From positions 297,786 through 361,785 of the forward strand of contig NZ_NNBP01000006.1 in NCBI RefSeq assembly GCF_002803155.1: a stretch of 64,000 nt of DNA, read 5' to 3'. The notes beneath the pieces are model-generated. The model saw nothing but the letters and a program-made list of their open reading frames with translations. It searched no databases and had not been told where the DNA came from. The stretch is from Streptomyces sp. CB02959 (GTDB lineage: Bacteria; Actinomycetota; Actinomycetes; Streptomycetales; Streptomycetaceae). The translations under genes were made by a program, and so were the position numbers. How positions within the stretch are numbered: position 1 is the first letter of the stretch; each line of letters opens with the position of its first letter. Below, piece after piece: positions 1 to 8,405 of the stretch.

Positions 1-1
1 A

Positions 2-271
2 GGCGCCGTAGCGGACAGCCCCGTGCTCGGCCAGCCCCAAAGTCCTCATAACCCAGGCGCCGTAGCGGACAACCCCGTGCTCGGCCAGCCCCAAGGCCCT
101 CATAACCCAGGCGCCGTAGCGGACAACCCCGTGCTCGGCCAGCCCCAAAGTCCTCATAACCCAGGCGCCGTAGCGGACAACCCCGTGCTCGGCCAGCCCC
201 AAGGCCCTCATAACCCAGGCGCCGTAGCGGACAACCCCGTGCTCGGCCAGCCCCAAGGCCCTCATAGAGCA
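2..271 (+). repeat. 54-bp tandem repeat, five near-perfect copies
   Basis: Copies start at 2, 56, 110, 164 and 218, and a diverged sixth copy runs 272-325. The main differences are AAAGTCC versus AAGGCCC and AGC versus AAC at single sites. The period is a multiple of three, so copy-number changes keep the reading frame. The near identity of the copies at DNA level points to recent expansion or homogenisation. Confidence 0.95.
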
Positions 272-325
272 AACGCCGAGGCGGACAGTCCGGTGCTCGG
301 CCAGTTGAAGAACCCCAACGCATGA
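2..325 (+). CDS. C-terminal end of a repeat-containing protein (5' end outside the window)
   Basis: An open frame enters from the left edge and ends at a TGA at 323-325. It encodes repeats of VLGQPQSPHNPGAVADNP (18 residues), with S/G alternating at one position, then a diverged last copy ending LKNPNA. The first GTG in the window lies inside the repeat, so the real start is outside. I do not recognise the family. The composition (Pro, Gly, Asn, no hydrophobic stretch) suggests an extended linker or tail. The next gene on the same strand starts about 145 bases later and encodes a giant toxin, so this could be the tail of a related secreted protein, but nothing in the sequence proves it. Confidence 0.6.
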   Translation, partial: GAVADSPVLGQPQSPHNPGAVADNPVLGQPQGPHNPGAVADNPVLGQPQSPHNPGAVADNPVLGQPQGPHNPGAVADNPVLGQPQGPHRANAEADSPVLGQLKNPNA

Positions 326-470
326 GACCGCATACGTAGCGTTCTGACCGTGTACGCATCGAGTGGCCCGAATTTGGAGTTCGACCGCTCACCCTTCTTC
401 GCTGTTATGCCTTTTCGTTTCCTTTGTCCCTGTACATATCTGAATTATTGCCAGTCGGGGGAACGCAGCC

Positions 471-3400
471 GTGTCGTTGATGCTGCCGGGCGCACTTGAA
501 TGGGTCCTTGAAATGGTGGGCTTCAACTGGCCCACGGCAGACGAAGACAAGTTGATGGAGTGCGCCCAGCAATGGCGTGACTTCGCGTCCGGAGTAGAGA
601 GCCTCCAGCAACAGGGCGTCACAGCTGCCGGCAATGTGATCTCCCAGAACACCGGCGACTCCATCGATGCTTTCAACAGCACGTGGGAGAAGTTCACCGG
701 TGGCTCGGGCTATTTCTCCGACGCGCGCACCGTGGCGGAGGTCATCGCCGTCGCGCTGGATGCCGCTGCCGGACTCGTCATCGGCATGAAAGTCGCGGTG
801 ATCGCCCAGTTGGCGATCCTCGCAGCGGAAATCATCGCGGCTCAAGCGGCGGCACCGTTCACCTTCGGATTGTCCGAGTTGGCAATCGCTGGCGCGACGG
901 CCGCGGCGCGGGTCATCGTACGAAAGCTCCTCAAGGTAGCCGAGAAGCAGATCCTCGACGCGATCCTCGAGACGGTCAAGGAACCGGCCGTCTCGGCACT
1001 CGAGGCCATGATCTCGGACATCGTCGCGCAGTCCGTGAACATCGGCTTCGGCGCGCAGAGCGGCTTCGACGCCGGCCGTACGCTGAACACGGGCGTAGAG
1101 GAAGGCGCCGAAGCGCTCAAGAACTCGGGCCAGACGTTCGGCGAGTCGCTGCGCGACGGCCTGGGCGCCCAGGCCGGAGGTCACGTCCGGAACGGACTGG
1201 ATTCGGCGGCGGGGCACAACTCCGGCGGGGATTCCGAGCCCGGCTCCGGAAGCGGCTCCGAGAACAGCTCCTCCGGTGGGGGTGAGACGAGCGGCGGCAC
1301 CGGGAGTTCCGGGGCCGGATCGCCGGCAGGTGGGTCTTCGTCACCCGGTGGGTCTTCGTCGTCGGGCGGGTCATCGTCATCGGAGGGTTCGCCCTCCGGC
1401 CACGGGGACTCCGGTGATTCCTCTGGCGGCAATTCCTCCGGCGGTTCCGACGGTTCTTCCACTGGGGCGGGTGGCTCGTCCGGTGGCCCTTCGCACAGCG
1501 ACAGCTCCGGCGGCAGCGGTACGGGCGGTGGCCCCTCGCCTTCCACGAACTCCGCCGGAGGAAACACGGGTTCCTCCTCGTCGAGCGGCGGTCCGTCCGC
1601 AGATGGCGGCGGCCCGTCGCCGGATGGCAGCGGCCCGGAGTCCAGCCCCGCGCGAGCCGACTCCCCGCCCCCGAATCAGCTGACCCCGTTCGACGCGGGT
1701 TACCACGACGCTCCGCCCGGCGGCGACTCGCCGTCCTCCTCTGACGCGGGTCCCTCCCCTGACGCGGGTCCCTCCCACGACTCCGGGTCGGGGCCGACCA
1801 CGGACTCGGGACCGCGACCGGACACGAGCAGCGGCCCGGAGTCCGGCCCCGTGCAGAACGGCGGCCCTGCCCCGGATGGGCCGGCGCACACCGAATTCTC
1901 CGCCACGCCTCAACCGGACGCCACACCAGACGGCACCCCGGACTCCACGCACACGGCACCCGACTCCGGACCCAACCCCACACCAGACTCCTCCGCGCCC
2001 GGCAACCCCCCGGTCTCGGAGTCGCACCACCCGGACAACTCGCCGACGCCGGACGCGGGTCCCCGTCCCGACAGCGTGTCGTCTCCGACGCCCCACCAGG
2101 TGGACGGCCCGCCTGCTGCGGGCCCGGAACACCACACCCCCGCCGTGGACTTGAGCCCCGACTCGAACTCAACGCCGCAGCATTCCCCGTCGTCCCCTCA
2201 GCCCTCCGACTCCTCGCCCTCCCCTGCGGCACCACATGACGCGGGCGGCCCGTCCCAGACGAGCACTAGCGACCCCTCGGTGGACCCCTCTCTGGGTGGC
2301 CCCTCGGCCGACCCCTCCCAGACGAGCACGAGCGACCCCTCGTCGTCGCCCACGCCGGACGGCACCCCCGCCACGGCCTCGGGCTCCGACCACTCGGCAT
2401 CGCACAACGGCGACGGCAATGGCAACGGCAACGGCGCCGGAGTGGGCGGCCGAGGCGGCATGCCCCCGGTCGCAGTACCCCATGCCACTTCCACGAGCCA
2501 CACCAGCCCGTCCTCGTACGGCTCGCCTCAGCAGCACTCACCCAGCAGCTCGGACGACGGACCGATCACCATGGAGACGGAGGGTGCCACGCTGGCTCCC
2601 CCCGCTCCGCACGTGTCTGCGCCGTCGCAGGGCGGTGGAGACGTGGCCGGCGCCGCAAACACTCCCCCGACCTCCACTCCGCAGTCCCCGCCGCCCGGTG
2701 TGATGATGGGTGGCGGCCCCATGCCCGGTCCGAGTGCGCCCGCCGGCGCATCGTCCGCCGCTGCGCCGCCGCGCTCCATGCCGACCGGCAACGGCGCGCC
2801 GGACCGCGGTCATACAACGGCCCGGGACTCTCGCAGCGCGTCCTTCGGCGGTACGCGCAATGCTCCCCCGCGCCAGCGCCCGGGCGCGCCTGACCAGGCA
2901 TCGCGTCCGCGGCCCACGCCTCCGCGCGCCGAACCTCCGCGCGCCGAACCGCCTCGCCACGAGAGGCCGCTTCCCGAGCAGCCCGCCGGCGATGAGTCGT
3001 CGCAGCACCAGCCTGTGTCGTCTCCGCCCAACGAAGGGCCGGAGCACACCACTCCCGACCAGCATGGTCCGGAGCAGAGCACTCCGGATCAGCAGGTTCC
3101 ACAGCCGAGTGGCCCCTACCTCCTCCGACTCCAGCGACTTCTCGGTATCCGACCCCATGTCAAGGCGGAACCCGACCAATTCGCCGGCCTCTCACCCAAC
3201 CCCCCATACGGCAACGCCTCAACAGGCGATCCCGCAACCTCCCCCCCGACCGACACCTCGGCAGACGACACCCCAGAAGCCGACCCGTTCGCCGGCCTCT
3301 CACCCGACCCCGCACACGGCCTCTCACTGGGCAACCCCGTCCCCGCCCCCCCCGGCCGACACTTCGGCAGACGACTCCCCAGAACCCGACCAATTCGCCG

Positions 3401-3512
3401 GCCTCTCACCCAATCCCCCATACGGCGACGCCTCAGCACCGCCGCGGCCCCACGACGGCCAGAACCAGCCGACGTCGGGTCGGCCCGACACCCCCGTTCC
3501 CGGCACGCCTGA
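471..3512 (+). CDS. Polymorphic toxin, N-terminal half: CpnT/WXG100-like domain plus low-complexity linker (gene frameshifted)
   Basis: A GTG start at 471 follows GGGGGAA about seven bases upstream. Residues 1 to about 210 form a helical, partly hydrophobic domain (NWPTADEDKL near residue 20, an Ala/Ile/Val-rich stretch at 80-150) typical of the WXG100-like/CpnT N-terminal domain of actinobacterial toxins exported by type VII-like systems. Then comes a Ser/Gly-rich and later Pro/Asp/Ser-rich linker. In this frame authentic composition ends near 3345. The last 50 or so residues, up to the stop at 3512, are arginine-rich and look out of frame. The linker motifs continue in the +1 frame, so this is the first half of a gene that ends at 7197. 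The domain call is family knowledge by eye, and export by a type VII system is inference. Confidence 0.85.
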   Translation: MSLMLPGALEWVLEMVGFNWPTADEDKLMECAQQWRDFASGVESLQQQGVTAAGNVISQNTGDSIDAFNSTWEKFTGGSGYFSDARTVAEVIAVALDAAAGLVIGMKVAVIAQLAILAAEIIAAQAAAPFTFGLSELAIAGATAAARVIVRKLLKVAEKQILDAILETVKEPAVSALEAMISDIVAQSVNIGFGAQSGFDAGRTLNTGVEEGAEALKNSGQTFGESLRDGLGAQAGGHVRNGLDSAAGHNSGGDSEPGSGSGSENSSSGGGETSGGTGSSGAGSPAGGSSSPGGSSSSGGSSSSEGSPSGHGDSGDSSGGNSSGGSDGSSTGAGGSSGGPSHSDSSGGSGTGGGPSPSTNSAGGNTGSSSSSGGPSADGGGPSPDGSGPESSPARADSPPPNQLTPFDAGYHDAPPGGDSPSSSDAGPSPDAGPSHDSGSGPTTDSGPRPDTSSGPESGPVQNGGPAPDGPAHTEFSATPQPDATPDGTPDSTHTAPDSGPNPTPDSSAPGNPPVSESHHPDNSPTPDAGPRPDSVSSPTPHQVDGPPAAGPEHHTPAVDLSPDSNSTPQHSPSSPQPSDSSPSPAAPHDAGGPSQTSTSDPSVDPSLGGPSADPSQTSTSDPSSSPTPDGTPATASGSDHSASHNGDGNGNGNGAGVGGRGGMPPVAVPHATSTSHTSPSSYGSPQQHSPSSSDDGPITMETEGATLAPPAPHVSAPSQGGGDVAGAANTPPTSTPQSPPPGVMMGGGPMPGPSAPAGASSAAAPPRSMPTGNGAPDRGHTTARDSRSASFGGTRNAPPRQRPGAPDQASRPRPTPPRAEPPRAEPPRHERPLPEQPAGDESSQHQPVSSPPNEGPEHTTPDQHGPEQSTPDQQVPQPSGPYLLRLQRLLGIRPHVKAEPDQFAGLSPNPPYGNASTGDPATSPPTDTSADDTPEADPFAGLSPDPAHGLSLGNPVPAPPGRHFGRRLPRTRPIRRPLTQSPIRRRLSTAAAPRRPEPADVGSARHPRSRHA
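2981..3097 (+). repeat. 117-bp direct repeat, copy 1 (inside the toxin linker)
   Basis: It encodes PAGDESSQ...TPDQQV in the first reading frame of the toxin gene. A near-identical copy lies at 3702-3818. The copies start 721 bases apart, which is not a multiple of three. Confidence 0.9.
3346..3353 (+). other. C8 homopolymer: site of a one-base frameshift in the toxin gene
   Basis: Eight consecutive C lie exactly where the reading frame of the linker changes. A neighbouring linker repeat has a C7 run at 3241-3247 and stays in frame (…SPPTDTS). With seven C here the same pattern would read …PAPPADTS and the downstream 1281 codons would follow in frame. The extra base may be a sequencing error, a fixed mutation, slippage-based phase variation, or a transcriptional/translational slip site. 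The sequence alone cannot decide. Confidence 0.85.
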
Positions 3513-6500
3513 CGACCACGGCACGGAGGAGCCCGATTCCGGCACTCCGGCGGACAATGCGGAGGACCGTCGCGGCCGTCACAGCGGTGGCCGAGACTCC
3601 TCGCCCGACCGCGGTCGGAATGACAGCTCCACGCCCGATGACGAGGCACGCCCTGGCCGACAACATCGTCACGGCCGTTACCACGGCGACCGACCGAATG
3701 AGCCCGCCGGCGATGAGTCGTCGCAGGACCAGCCTGTGTCGTCCCCGTCCAACGAAGGGCCGGAGCACACCACTCCCGACCAGCATGGTCCGGAGCAGAG
3801 CACTCCGGATCAGCAGGTCTCGCAGGGCGACAATTCGCAGCTCTCGCCCGATCAGGGTACGGAGAAGCCCGATTCCGGCACTCCGGCGGACGATACGGCG
3901 GACAAGCCGGATTCCGTTCCGAACGACAGCTCCACGCCGGATGCCGAGCTGAACCCCGACGGCCAGCCGAAGCCCGACGGCCAGTCCGACTCCGCACAGG
4001 ACCAGGCCCCGGGCAAGGATCAGGTTCCGAACGACCTGCCCTCGGACCAGAAGCCGGAGAATTCGGACCAGAAGCCAGACGACAAGCAGTCGGACGGCAA
4101 GCAGTCGGACGGCAAGGACGAGCCGGAAGCACACAAGCCGGATGCCGAGCACGGCAACGGACCGAGCCCTGACAGCACAAAGCCAGAGTCGGAAAGCCCC
4201 GACGCGAGCAAGTCGGACGACGGCACGCCCGACAACAACCAAGCCGACGACGACCAGGCCGTCGGCAACGCACCGGGTGGCAACAAGCCTGACGGTGACA
4301 AGTCGGAGGACGGTGGCCCCGACGACGTCAAGAGCGGCGCTGACAATAAGGACGACGACTCTTCGGCTGACGATTCCAACGCCGACGACAAGGGCTCGTC
4401 GGACACTGGCACTGACGACCGGCCCAGCCTCGATGAGATCCGGGACAGCATCCCAGAGGGGCCCGGCGGTCTGCTGCCACCCGATGCCGCGGACCAGCAC
4501 GCTCTGGAGTCCGCCGTCCCGAAAAACGACGACGGCACCCCGCAGCGCTTCCCCGACCCGTTCGGCAAGTGGTCCCAGTTGCAGAACGACGGTGGCCCGG
4601 GCGTGCCCGGCCGTTCCAACAACTGTGCCGACTGCAGCCGTTCGTTCCTAGAGACCTGGTACGGAAATCCGCAGGTCTCGGCGCCCCGCACCCAGGACCT
4701 CAACCCGGACGGAAGCCTCGACTACTGGTCCCCGGAGACGAACGCCAACGAAAACTTCATCGACTGGACGGGAGCCCCGCACACCTACATGGGCAGCGGC
4801 CCCGACGGCCATGACCTGATCGCGCAGAACCTCCAGGACCTGGGTCCGGGCTCCTCCGCGATCGTTCAGGTCAGCTGGGCCGACGGCGGAGGCCATGCGT
4901 TCAACGCCGTCAACCACAACGGCAATATCGTCTGGGTAGACACCCAGAGCGGTGAGGTGAGCTACCAGCCCATCAACACCGAGGGCGCCACGGACGTCTG
5001 GTACATCCCGCTCGACGCCAACCGGAACCCGGTGCCCAACGATTCGGATCCGGACACCGGCTCCCTCGGGCCGGATGACGCCCACTCCACCAAGTCAGAT
5101 CAGTCCACCGACTCCCAACAGTCGTACGACAACAACCAGTTCGCCGACCCCCACCTGTCGAACGACACACAGCCCAAGTCCGCGCCCGACGATCACGGTC
5201 CGACCCCGGACGCGAACGATCCCGCCAAGCAGCCGCAGCACGAGGCGGACCCCGGCGAGGGCTCCGGCCAGGGCAACGACCGCGGCGACGGTCCGGCCAA
5301 CACCAGTACCGACCCGAACAGTTCGCCGGACGGCACGCCGCACACCCCGGACGGCGATCACACCACCCCGCCCAACCCCAACACCAACCCCCACTCCGCG
5401 AGCGCTCCGGACACCCAAAGCCCCACGAACGATCACCAGCAGTCCACTTCACTCGCATCGGACGCTCCTACCGGCCGCCCTGCCGAAGGACCGCCGCCGC
5501 ACGGCGACACCCCCGCGCGCGACGCCGACTCGACCCGCGACGGCCAGAACCAGCCGACGTCGGGTCGGCCCGACGCCCCCGTTCCCGGCACGCCTGATGG
5601 ACGGCCTGGCCAGACGTCCCCTGACGCCCGAGCGAATGACGCCCGGCCGAATGACGTCCGGCCGAACCAGACGCCCCCGGCCGCGCGTCCCAAGCCGCCG
5701 GCTCCCGAGGCACCTGCCGGGAAGCGGAAGGCGAGCGGGCCGCCGGCCCAGGACAACTCCGACTCCAACCCCGACTCCAACCCCGTCCAGAACAAGAAAA
5801 GGAAGAGCGAGCCGGACCACGAGGGCCTCGCCGCACTGCACCTGAACGATGCGAACGTTTCGTCCTCGGCGTCCTCGGCGTCCACGTCGGCCTCGCCGCC
5901 GAAGCACGACGACGACGCGATGGACGTCGACAAAGTGTCTTACTCCGACCCGCAGGACCGGGGCGACAGCGACACCTCCAAGCAGGAGCAGGAGGGCAAG
6001 CACACCCTCGACGCGGAGAAGGAAGGCTCCAAGGAGTACGGGATTCCGCCGGACCGGCTGCAGAACGAGCTCCGCCGGGACCGCGACGTACACCGGATTC
6101 CGCTCGACCGCGTCCACGGCAATCTGGACCGTTGGGCGAACGACGGGAGTCTGGCGCAGGTGCTGCGTGCCTCGACCGGCGATGCCAAATCGCCGTCGCC
6201 GGACGCGGGTAAGGGTCCGCGCGCATTCCCCCAGAGCGATCTTGAGAAGCGGCTACCGGGATTCAAGGACCTGGATCGCGGTGAACGACTCGCGGTGGTG
6301 TCGTCGCTGGCCCGGCTCAGCGTCGGATTTCACGATCAGCACGGTGTGGGTAAGAACCCTGAGCACATCGACAAGCCGTACCGAAACAAGGGCGAAGGCG
6401 ACCTCCAGGAAAAGACGAAGGACAGCGTCGCCAAGAACTCGGACGAATCACTGGGTGTGCGGGGACACCGCAAGAGCAGCGAGAAGTTCCTCGACAACCT

Positions 6501-7197
6501 CAAGGTCACCGGAAATATGCCGCCCAGCCTGCGACACAACAGCCCGGACCTCACGGATCGCAATTATGCGGTGCTCGAGGTCGAGGGTCCGCCGCCCGAG
6601 CGCGAAACGCACTACGTCAGCGACTCATCCGTGCCGGTCGGTGAGAAGTACGTCTCGGGCCGGCACTCCGAAAAGCACCTCGTCGATTGGCTGAAGCGCG
6701 TCAATCAGGGCGACAAGCAATACGCGCTGAAGTCCGTCTATACGGAACGTGAGCCCTGCGGAAACGGACAGGGACACGCGAAGTGTTCCACGGTGCTCCG
6801 GAGCCAGGGTCTCGACGGCACGAAGGTGTACTACAGCACGACGTATCGCACCGACCCGGAAGATGTCGCGGCGAAGAAGAGGCTCGACATCGAGAAGAAG
6901 GTGGAGAAGAAGAAGGTCGACGGGATGGTCTCGACCGAGGTGCGCGAGAACCTGGAGGACCGGATCAACAGCCGCACGGACAGGTCGGCCGAATGGAGGG
7001 CCAAGGAGATCGCGGCCGCCAAGGAGAAGAGCGATGCGGCCGTGCGTGAGGATCTCAGGAAGGACGTCGAGCGCGAGTTCAAGAAGCGGAAGGAAGACGC
7101 GACGACGGACGCGAAGCATGCCATGGTCCGGGAAATGGACCGGCATATCGATCACCTGGACTCGCTCTGGACCAAGATTCAGCCGAGCCTGATGTGA
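3355..7197 (+). CDS. Polymorphic toxin, C-terminal half: Tox-PL-like papain-fold domain and deaminase-like domain
   Basis: This is the continuation of the gene that starts at 471; the frame opens without its own convincing start codon. After more Pro/Asp/Ser linker, a papain-fold toxin (Tox-PL, glutamine-deamidase-like) domain is seen: NNCADC with Cys at 4624, GGHAFNAV with His at 4894, WVDTQSGEV with Asp at 4939, a plausible Cys-His-Asp triad. A basic stretch with KRK and KKRK follows (5722-5805). The last 260 residues hold RHSEKH (6661-6678) and TEREPC with a second Cys eight residues on (6757, 6784), the zinc-site pattern of nucleic-acid or nucleotide deaminase toxins, followed by a charged, helical tail. 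With one base removed at 3346-3353 the full product is about 2241 residues. Which deaminase subfamily it belongs to I cannot say. Confidence 0.8.
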   Translation, partial: ADTSADDSPEPDQFAGLSPNPPYGDASAPPRPHDGQNQPTSGRPDTPVPGTPDDHGTEEPDSGTPADNAEDRRGRHSGGRDSSPDRGRNDSSTPDDEARPGRQHRHGRYHGDRPNEPAGDESSQDQPVSSPSNEGPEHTTPDQHGPEQSTPDQQVSQGDNSQLSPDQGTEKPDSGTPADDTADKPDSVPNDSSTPDAELNPDGQPKPDGQSDSAQDQAPGKDQVPNDLPSDQKPENSDQKPDDKQSDGKQSDGKDEPEAHKPDAEHGNGPSPDSTKPESESPDASKSDDGTPDNNQADDDQAVGNAPGGNKPDGDKSEDGGPDDVKSGADNKDDDSSADDSNADDKGSSDTGTDDRPSLDEIRDSIPEGPGGLLPPDAADQHALESAVPKNDDGTPQRFPDPFGKWSQLQNDGGPGVPGRSNNCADCSRSFLETWYGNPQVSAPRTQDLNPDGSLDYWSPETNANENFIDWTGAPHTYMGSGPDGHDLIAQNLQDLGPGSSAIVQVSWADGGGHAFNAVNHNGNIVWVDTQSGEVSYQPINTEGATDVWYIPLDANRNPVPNDSDPDTGSLGPDDAHSTKSDQSTDSQQSYDNNQFADPHLSNDTQPKSAPDDHGPTPDANDPAKQPQHEADPGEGSGQGNDRGDGPANTSTDPNSSPDGTPHTPDGDHTTPPNPNTNPHSASAPDTQSPTNDHQQSTSLASDAPTGRPAEGPPPHGDTPARDADSTRDGQNQPTSGRPDAPVPGTPDGRPGQTSPDARANDARPNDVRPNQTPPAARPKPPAPEAPAGKRKASGPPAQDNSDSNPDSNPVQNKKRKSEPDHEGLAALHLNDANVSSSASSASTSASPPKHDDDAMDVDKVSYSDPQDRGDSDTSKQEQEGKHTLDAEKEGSKEYGIPPDRLQNELRRDRDVHRIPLDRVHGNLDRWANDGSLAQVLRASTGDAKSPSPDAGKGPRAFPQSDLEKRLPGFKDLDRGERLAVVSSLARLSVGFHDQHGVGKNPEHIDKPYRNKGEGDLQEKTKDSVAKNSDESLGVRGHRKSSEKFLDNLKVTGNMPPSLRHNSPDLTDRNYAVLEVEGPPPERETHYVSDSSVPVGEKYVSGRHSEKHLVDWLKRVNQGDKQYALKSVYTEREPCGNGQGHAKCSTVLRSQGLDGTKVYYSTTYRTDPEDVAAKKRLDIEKKVEKKKVDGMVSTEVRENLEDRINSRTDRSAEWRAKEIAAAKEKSDAAVREDLRKDVEREFKKRKEDATTDAKHAMVREMDRHIDHLDSLWTKIQPSLM
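3702..3818 (+). repeat. 117-bp direct repeat, copy 2 (inside the toxin linker)
   Basis: This is the second copy of the unit at 2981-3097, with a handful of base changes. It encodes the same peptide but in the frame used by the C-terminal half of the toxin gene, which places the frame change between the two copies. Confidence 0.9.
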
Positions 7198-7203
7198 CCG
7201 GTC

Positions 7204-7262
7204 GACCGGATCTCCTGGCGGGCCCACCCATATTCGGGCGCCGGACGCCAGGAGATCCGGTC
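7204..7262 (+). terminator. Hairpin after the toxin gene
   Basis: A perfect 17-bp inverted repeat (arms 7204-7220 and 7246-7262, 25-base loop) begins six bases after the toxin stop codon. There is no strong T-run, as usual in streptomycetes. It may only attenuate read-through into the small gene at 7343. Confidence 0.6.
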
Positions 7263-7342
7263 GGTTCCTCAGATATCGAGGAGGCCCCTGAACCGGCGTC
7301 CGTCCGCCTGCGTATGCATTAACATAAAACGAAGGAGTTCGC

Positions 7343-7684
7343 ATGACTTCGGACAATAACTATCCGATGGATCAGCAGGCCGCGCCCACGAACGCCGAAG
7401 AGGCGCTGGAGTCGGTGCGCAGGCAATTCGGCCAGCCCCGCTCCTTCGACGGCACGCTCGCGCCGATGCATGTCCAGGAATTCGACCTCGGATATCTGGT
7501 GTACGCCACTTTCGCGAAGCCCGTCGACCAGAACGGCCGGCCGGTCCCCGCGCCTCCCGGCGGCAGTAATTTCGTGGTGGCCAAGGACACGGGCAAGATC
7601 TCGACCGTCCCCAATTATCCGCCGGATCAGGCCATCACGCTTTACCGTAAGCAGCGCGCAAAGGCGAACGCCTCGAAAGGATGA
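7343..7684 (+). CDS. Small soluble protein, candidate immunity protein for the toxin
   Basis: 113 residues, ATG preceded by AAGGAG at good spacing. There is no signal peptide and no membrane segment. It has an N-terminal charged helix (NAEEALESVRRQF) and a compact C-terminal part with GYLVYATF, GGSNFVVAKDTGKIS and a final basic tail. The layout (exposed strand, then 'GGsxxVVdKdTGki') reminds me of Imm35/YrhB-type immunity proteins, but I cannot confirm this. Its place directly downstream of a toxin gene on the same strand, about 145 bases away, is the main reason for the call. No second immunity candidate is visible for the second putative toxin domain. Confidence 0.55.
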   Translation: MTSDNNYPMDQQAAPTNAEEALESVRRQFGQPRSFDGTLAPMHVQEFDLGYLVYATFAKPVDQNGRPVPAPPGGSNFVVAKDTGKISTVPNYPPDQAITLYRKQRAKANASKG

Positions 7685-7724
7685 CGAAGTCGATGCCGGG
7701 CTGAGGACTGTCCCGCAAACGGTC

Positions 7725-7955
7725 TTCTACGGGGCGGGGGCGCTTCGACAGCGGCTCGAACCCCTTCGCCCGCGACCGCTGCACGACCTCCACGTCGACA
7801 CCGAGTCCGGCACCATGATTGAAGACGATGCTCTGGTAGCCGCCGTCCACCCAGACCTTGGAGACATGGGGATGTGCCACGGCCAGGTCATCGAGCAGCA
7901 GCTTGCCGCCGATGGAGTCGTGCGCGGAGGCGGCGGTGACAAGCCTGGGCTCAAC
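7725..7955 (-). pseudogene. Remnant of an IS5-type transposase
   Basis: Directly after the stop codon of the MarR gene, in the same frame, the translation reads VTAASAHDSIGGKLLLDDLA, then AHPHVSKVWVDGGYQ, GVDVEVVQR and KGFEPLSKR. This is the C-terminal part of DDE transposases of the IS5 family common in Streptomyces. The expected continuation (RWVVERTFGWL) is broken and the similarity ends near 7725. There is no start codon, no upstream domain and no recognisable inverted repeats, so only an internal fragment of about 75 codons is left. Confidence 0.75.
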
Positions 7956-8387
7956 TCAGCGGCAGGCCTCGGAGATGCCTTCGAGCCAGTCGCGGGCCGC
8001 GCCTCTCTGCTCCGGCGTGAACGCAGCTTCCAGTTCGGCTTCACGGCGGTCGACGGCGATGCGAGCTTCGGCCAGGCGGGCCCGCCCGGATTCGGTGACG
8101 TGAATCTGGTGGCTGCGCCGATCGGTCGGATTCGGGCGCCGTTCGATCAGGCCGTCCAGTTCGAGACTGGCGAGCATCTCGTTGGCGGCTTGCCGAGAGC
8201 TTGCCACTTCCCGGGCGACCTCCGCGGCCGACATCCCAGGCTGCGCCTCGGTCATGAGCAGGGTGGCGTACTGCGGGGTCGACAGCCCAAATGCCTTGAG
8301 TTCTGCGGCAATTGCGGACCGCATGTTCAGCCAGACCTTGCGGACCATGAAGGTCAGCGACCCGACCTCATCCTGGTGGGGATCCAA
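7956..8387 (-). CDS. MarR family transcriptional regulator
   Basis: 143 residues with the MarR winged-helix layout: an N-terminal helix for dimer contact, LSTPQYATLLMTEAQPGMSA leading into the recognition helix region (AAEVAREVASSRQAANEMLASLE), then the wing (ERRPNPTDRRSHQIHVTESG) and a C-terminal dimerisation helix. It is divergent from an MFS exporter gene, with two palindromes between them, so it probably represses the exporter and itself until a ligand binds. The ligand is unknown. An IS5-type transposase fragment follows immediately after its stop codon, so the 3' end may have been reshaped by the insertion. Confidence 0.9.
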   Translation of the reverse strand: MDPHQDEVGSLTFMVRKVWLNMRSAIAAELKAFGLSTPQYATLLMTEAQPGMSAAEVAREVASSRQAANEMLASLELDGLIERRPNPTDRRSHQIHVTESGRARLAEARIAVDRREAELEAAFTPEQRGAARDWLEGISEACR

Positions 8388-8405
8388 TGCTCAGCCTTCC
8401 TCAGG

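Noticed and set aside
3100..3170. Second possible frame switch inside the toxin linker (PYLLRLQRLLGIRPHVK looks unlike its surroundings)
   Set aside because: The alternative frame looks somewhat more linker-like for about 55 bases, but this would need two compensating shifts. A single shift at 3346-3353 explains everything else.
2710..3350. Start of the second toxin frame at an ATG near 2710
   Set aside because: In this stretch the frame gives an Arg/Pro-rich shadow, while the other frame continues the real Ser/Pro/Asp linker. True coding in this frame begins only after the C8 run.
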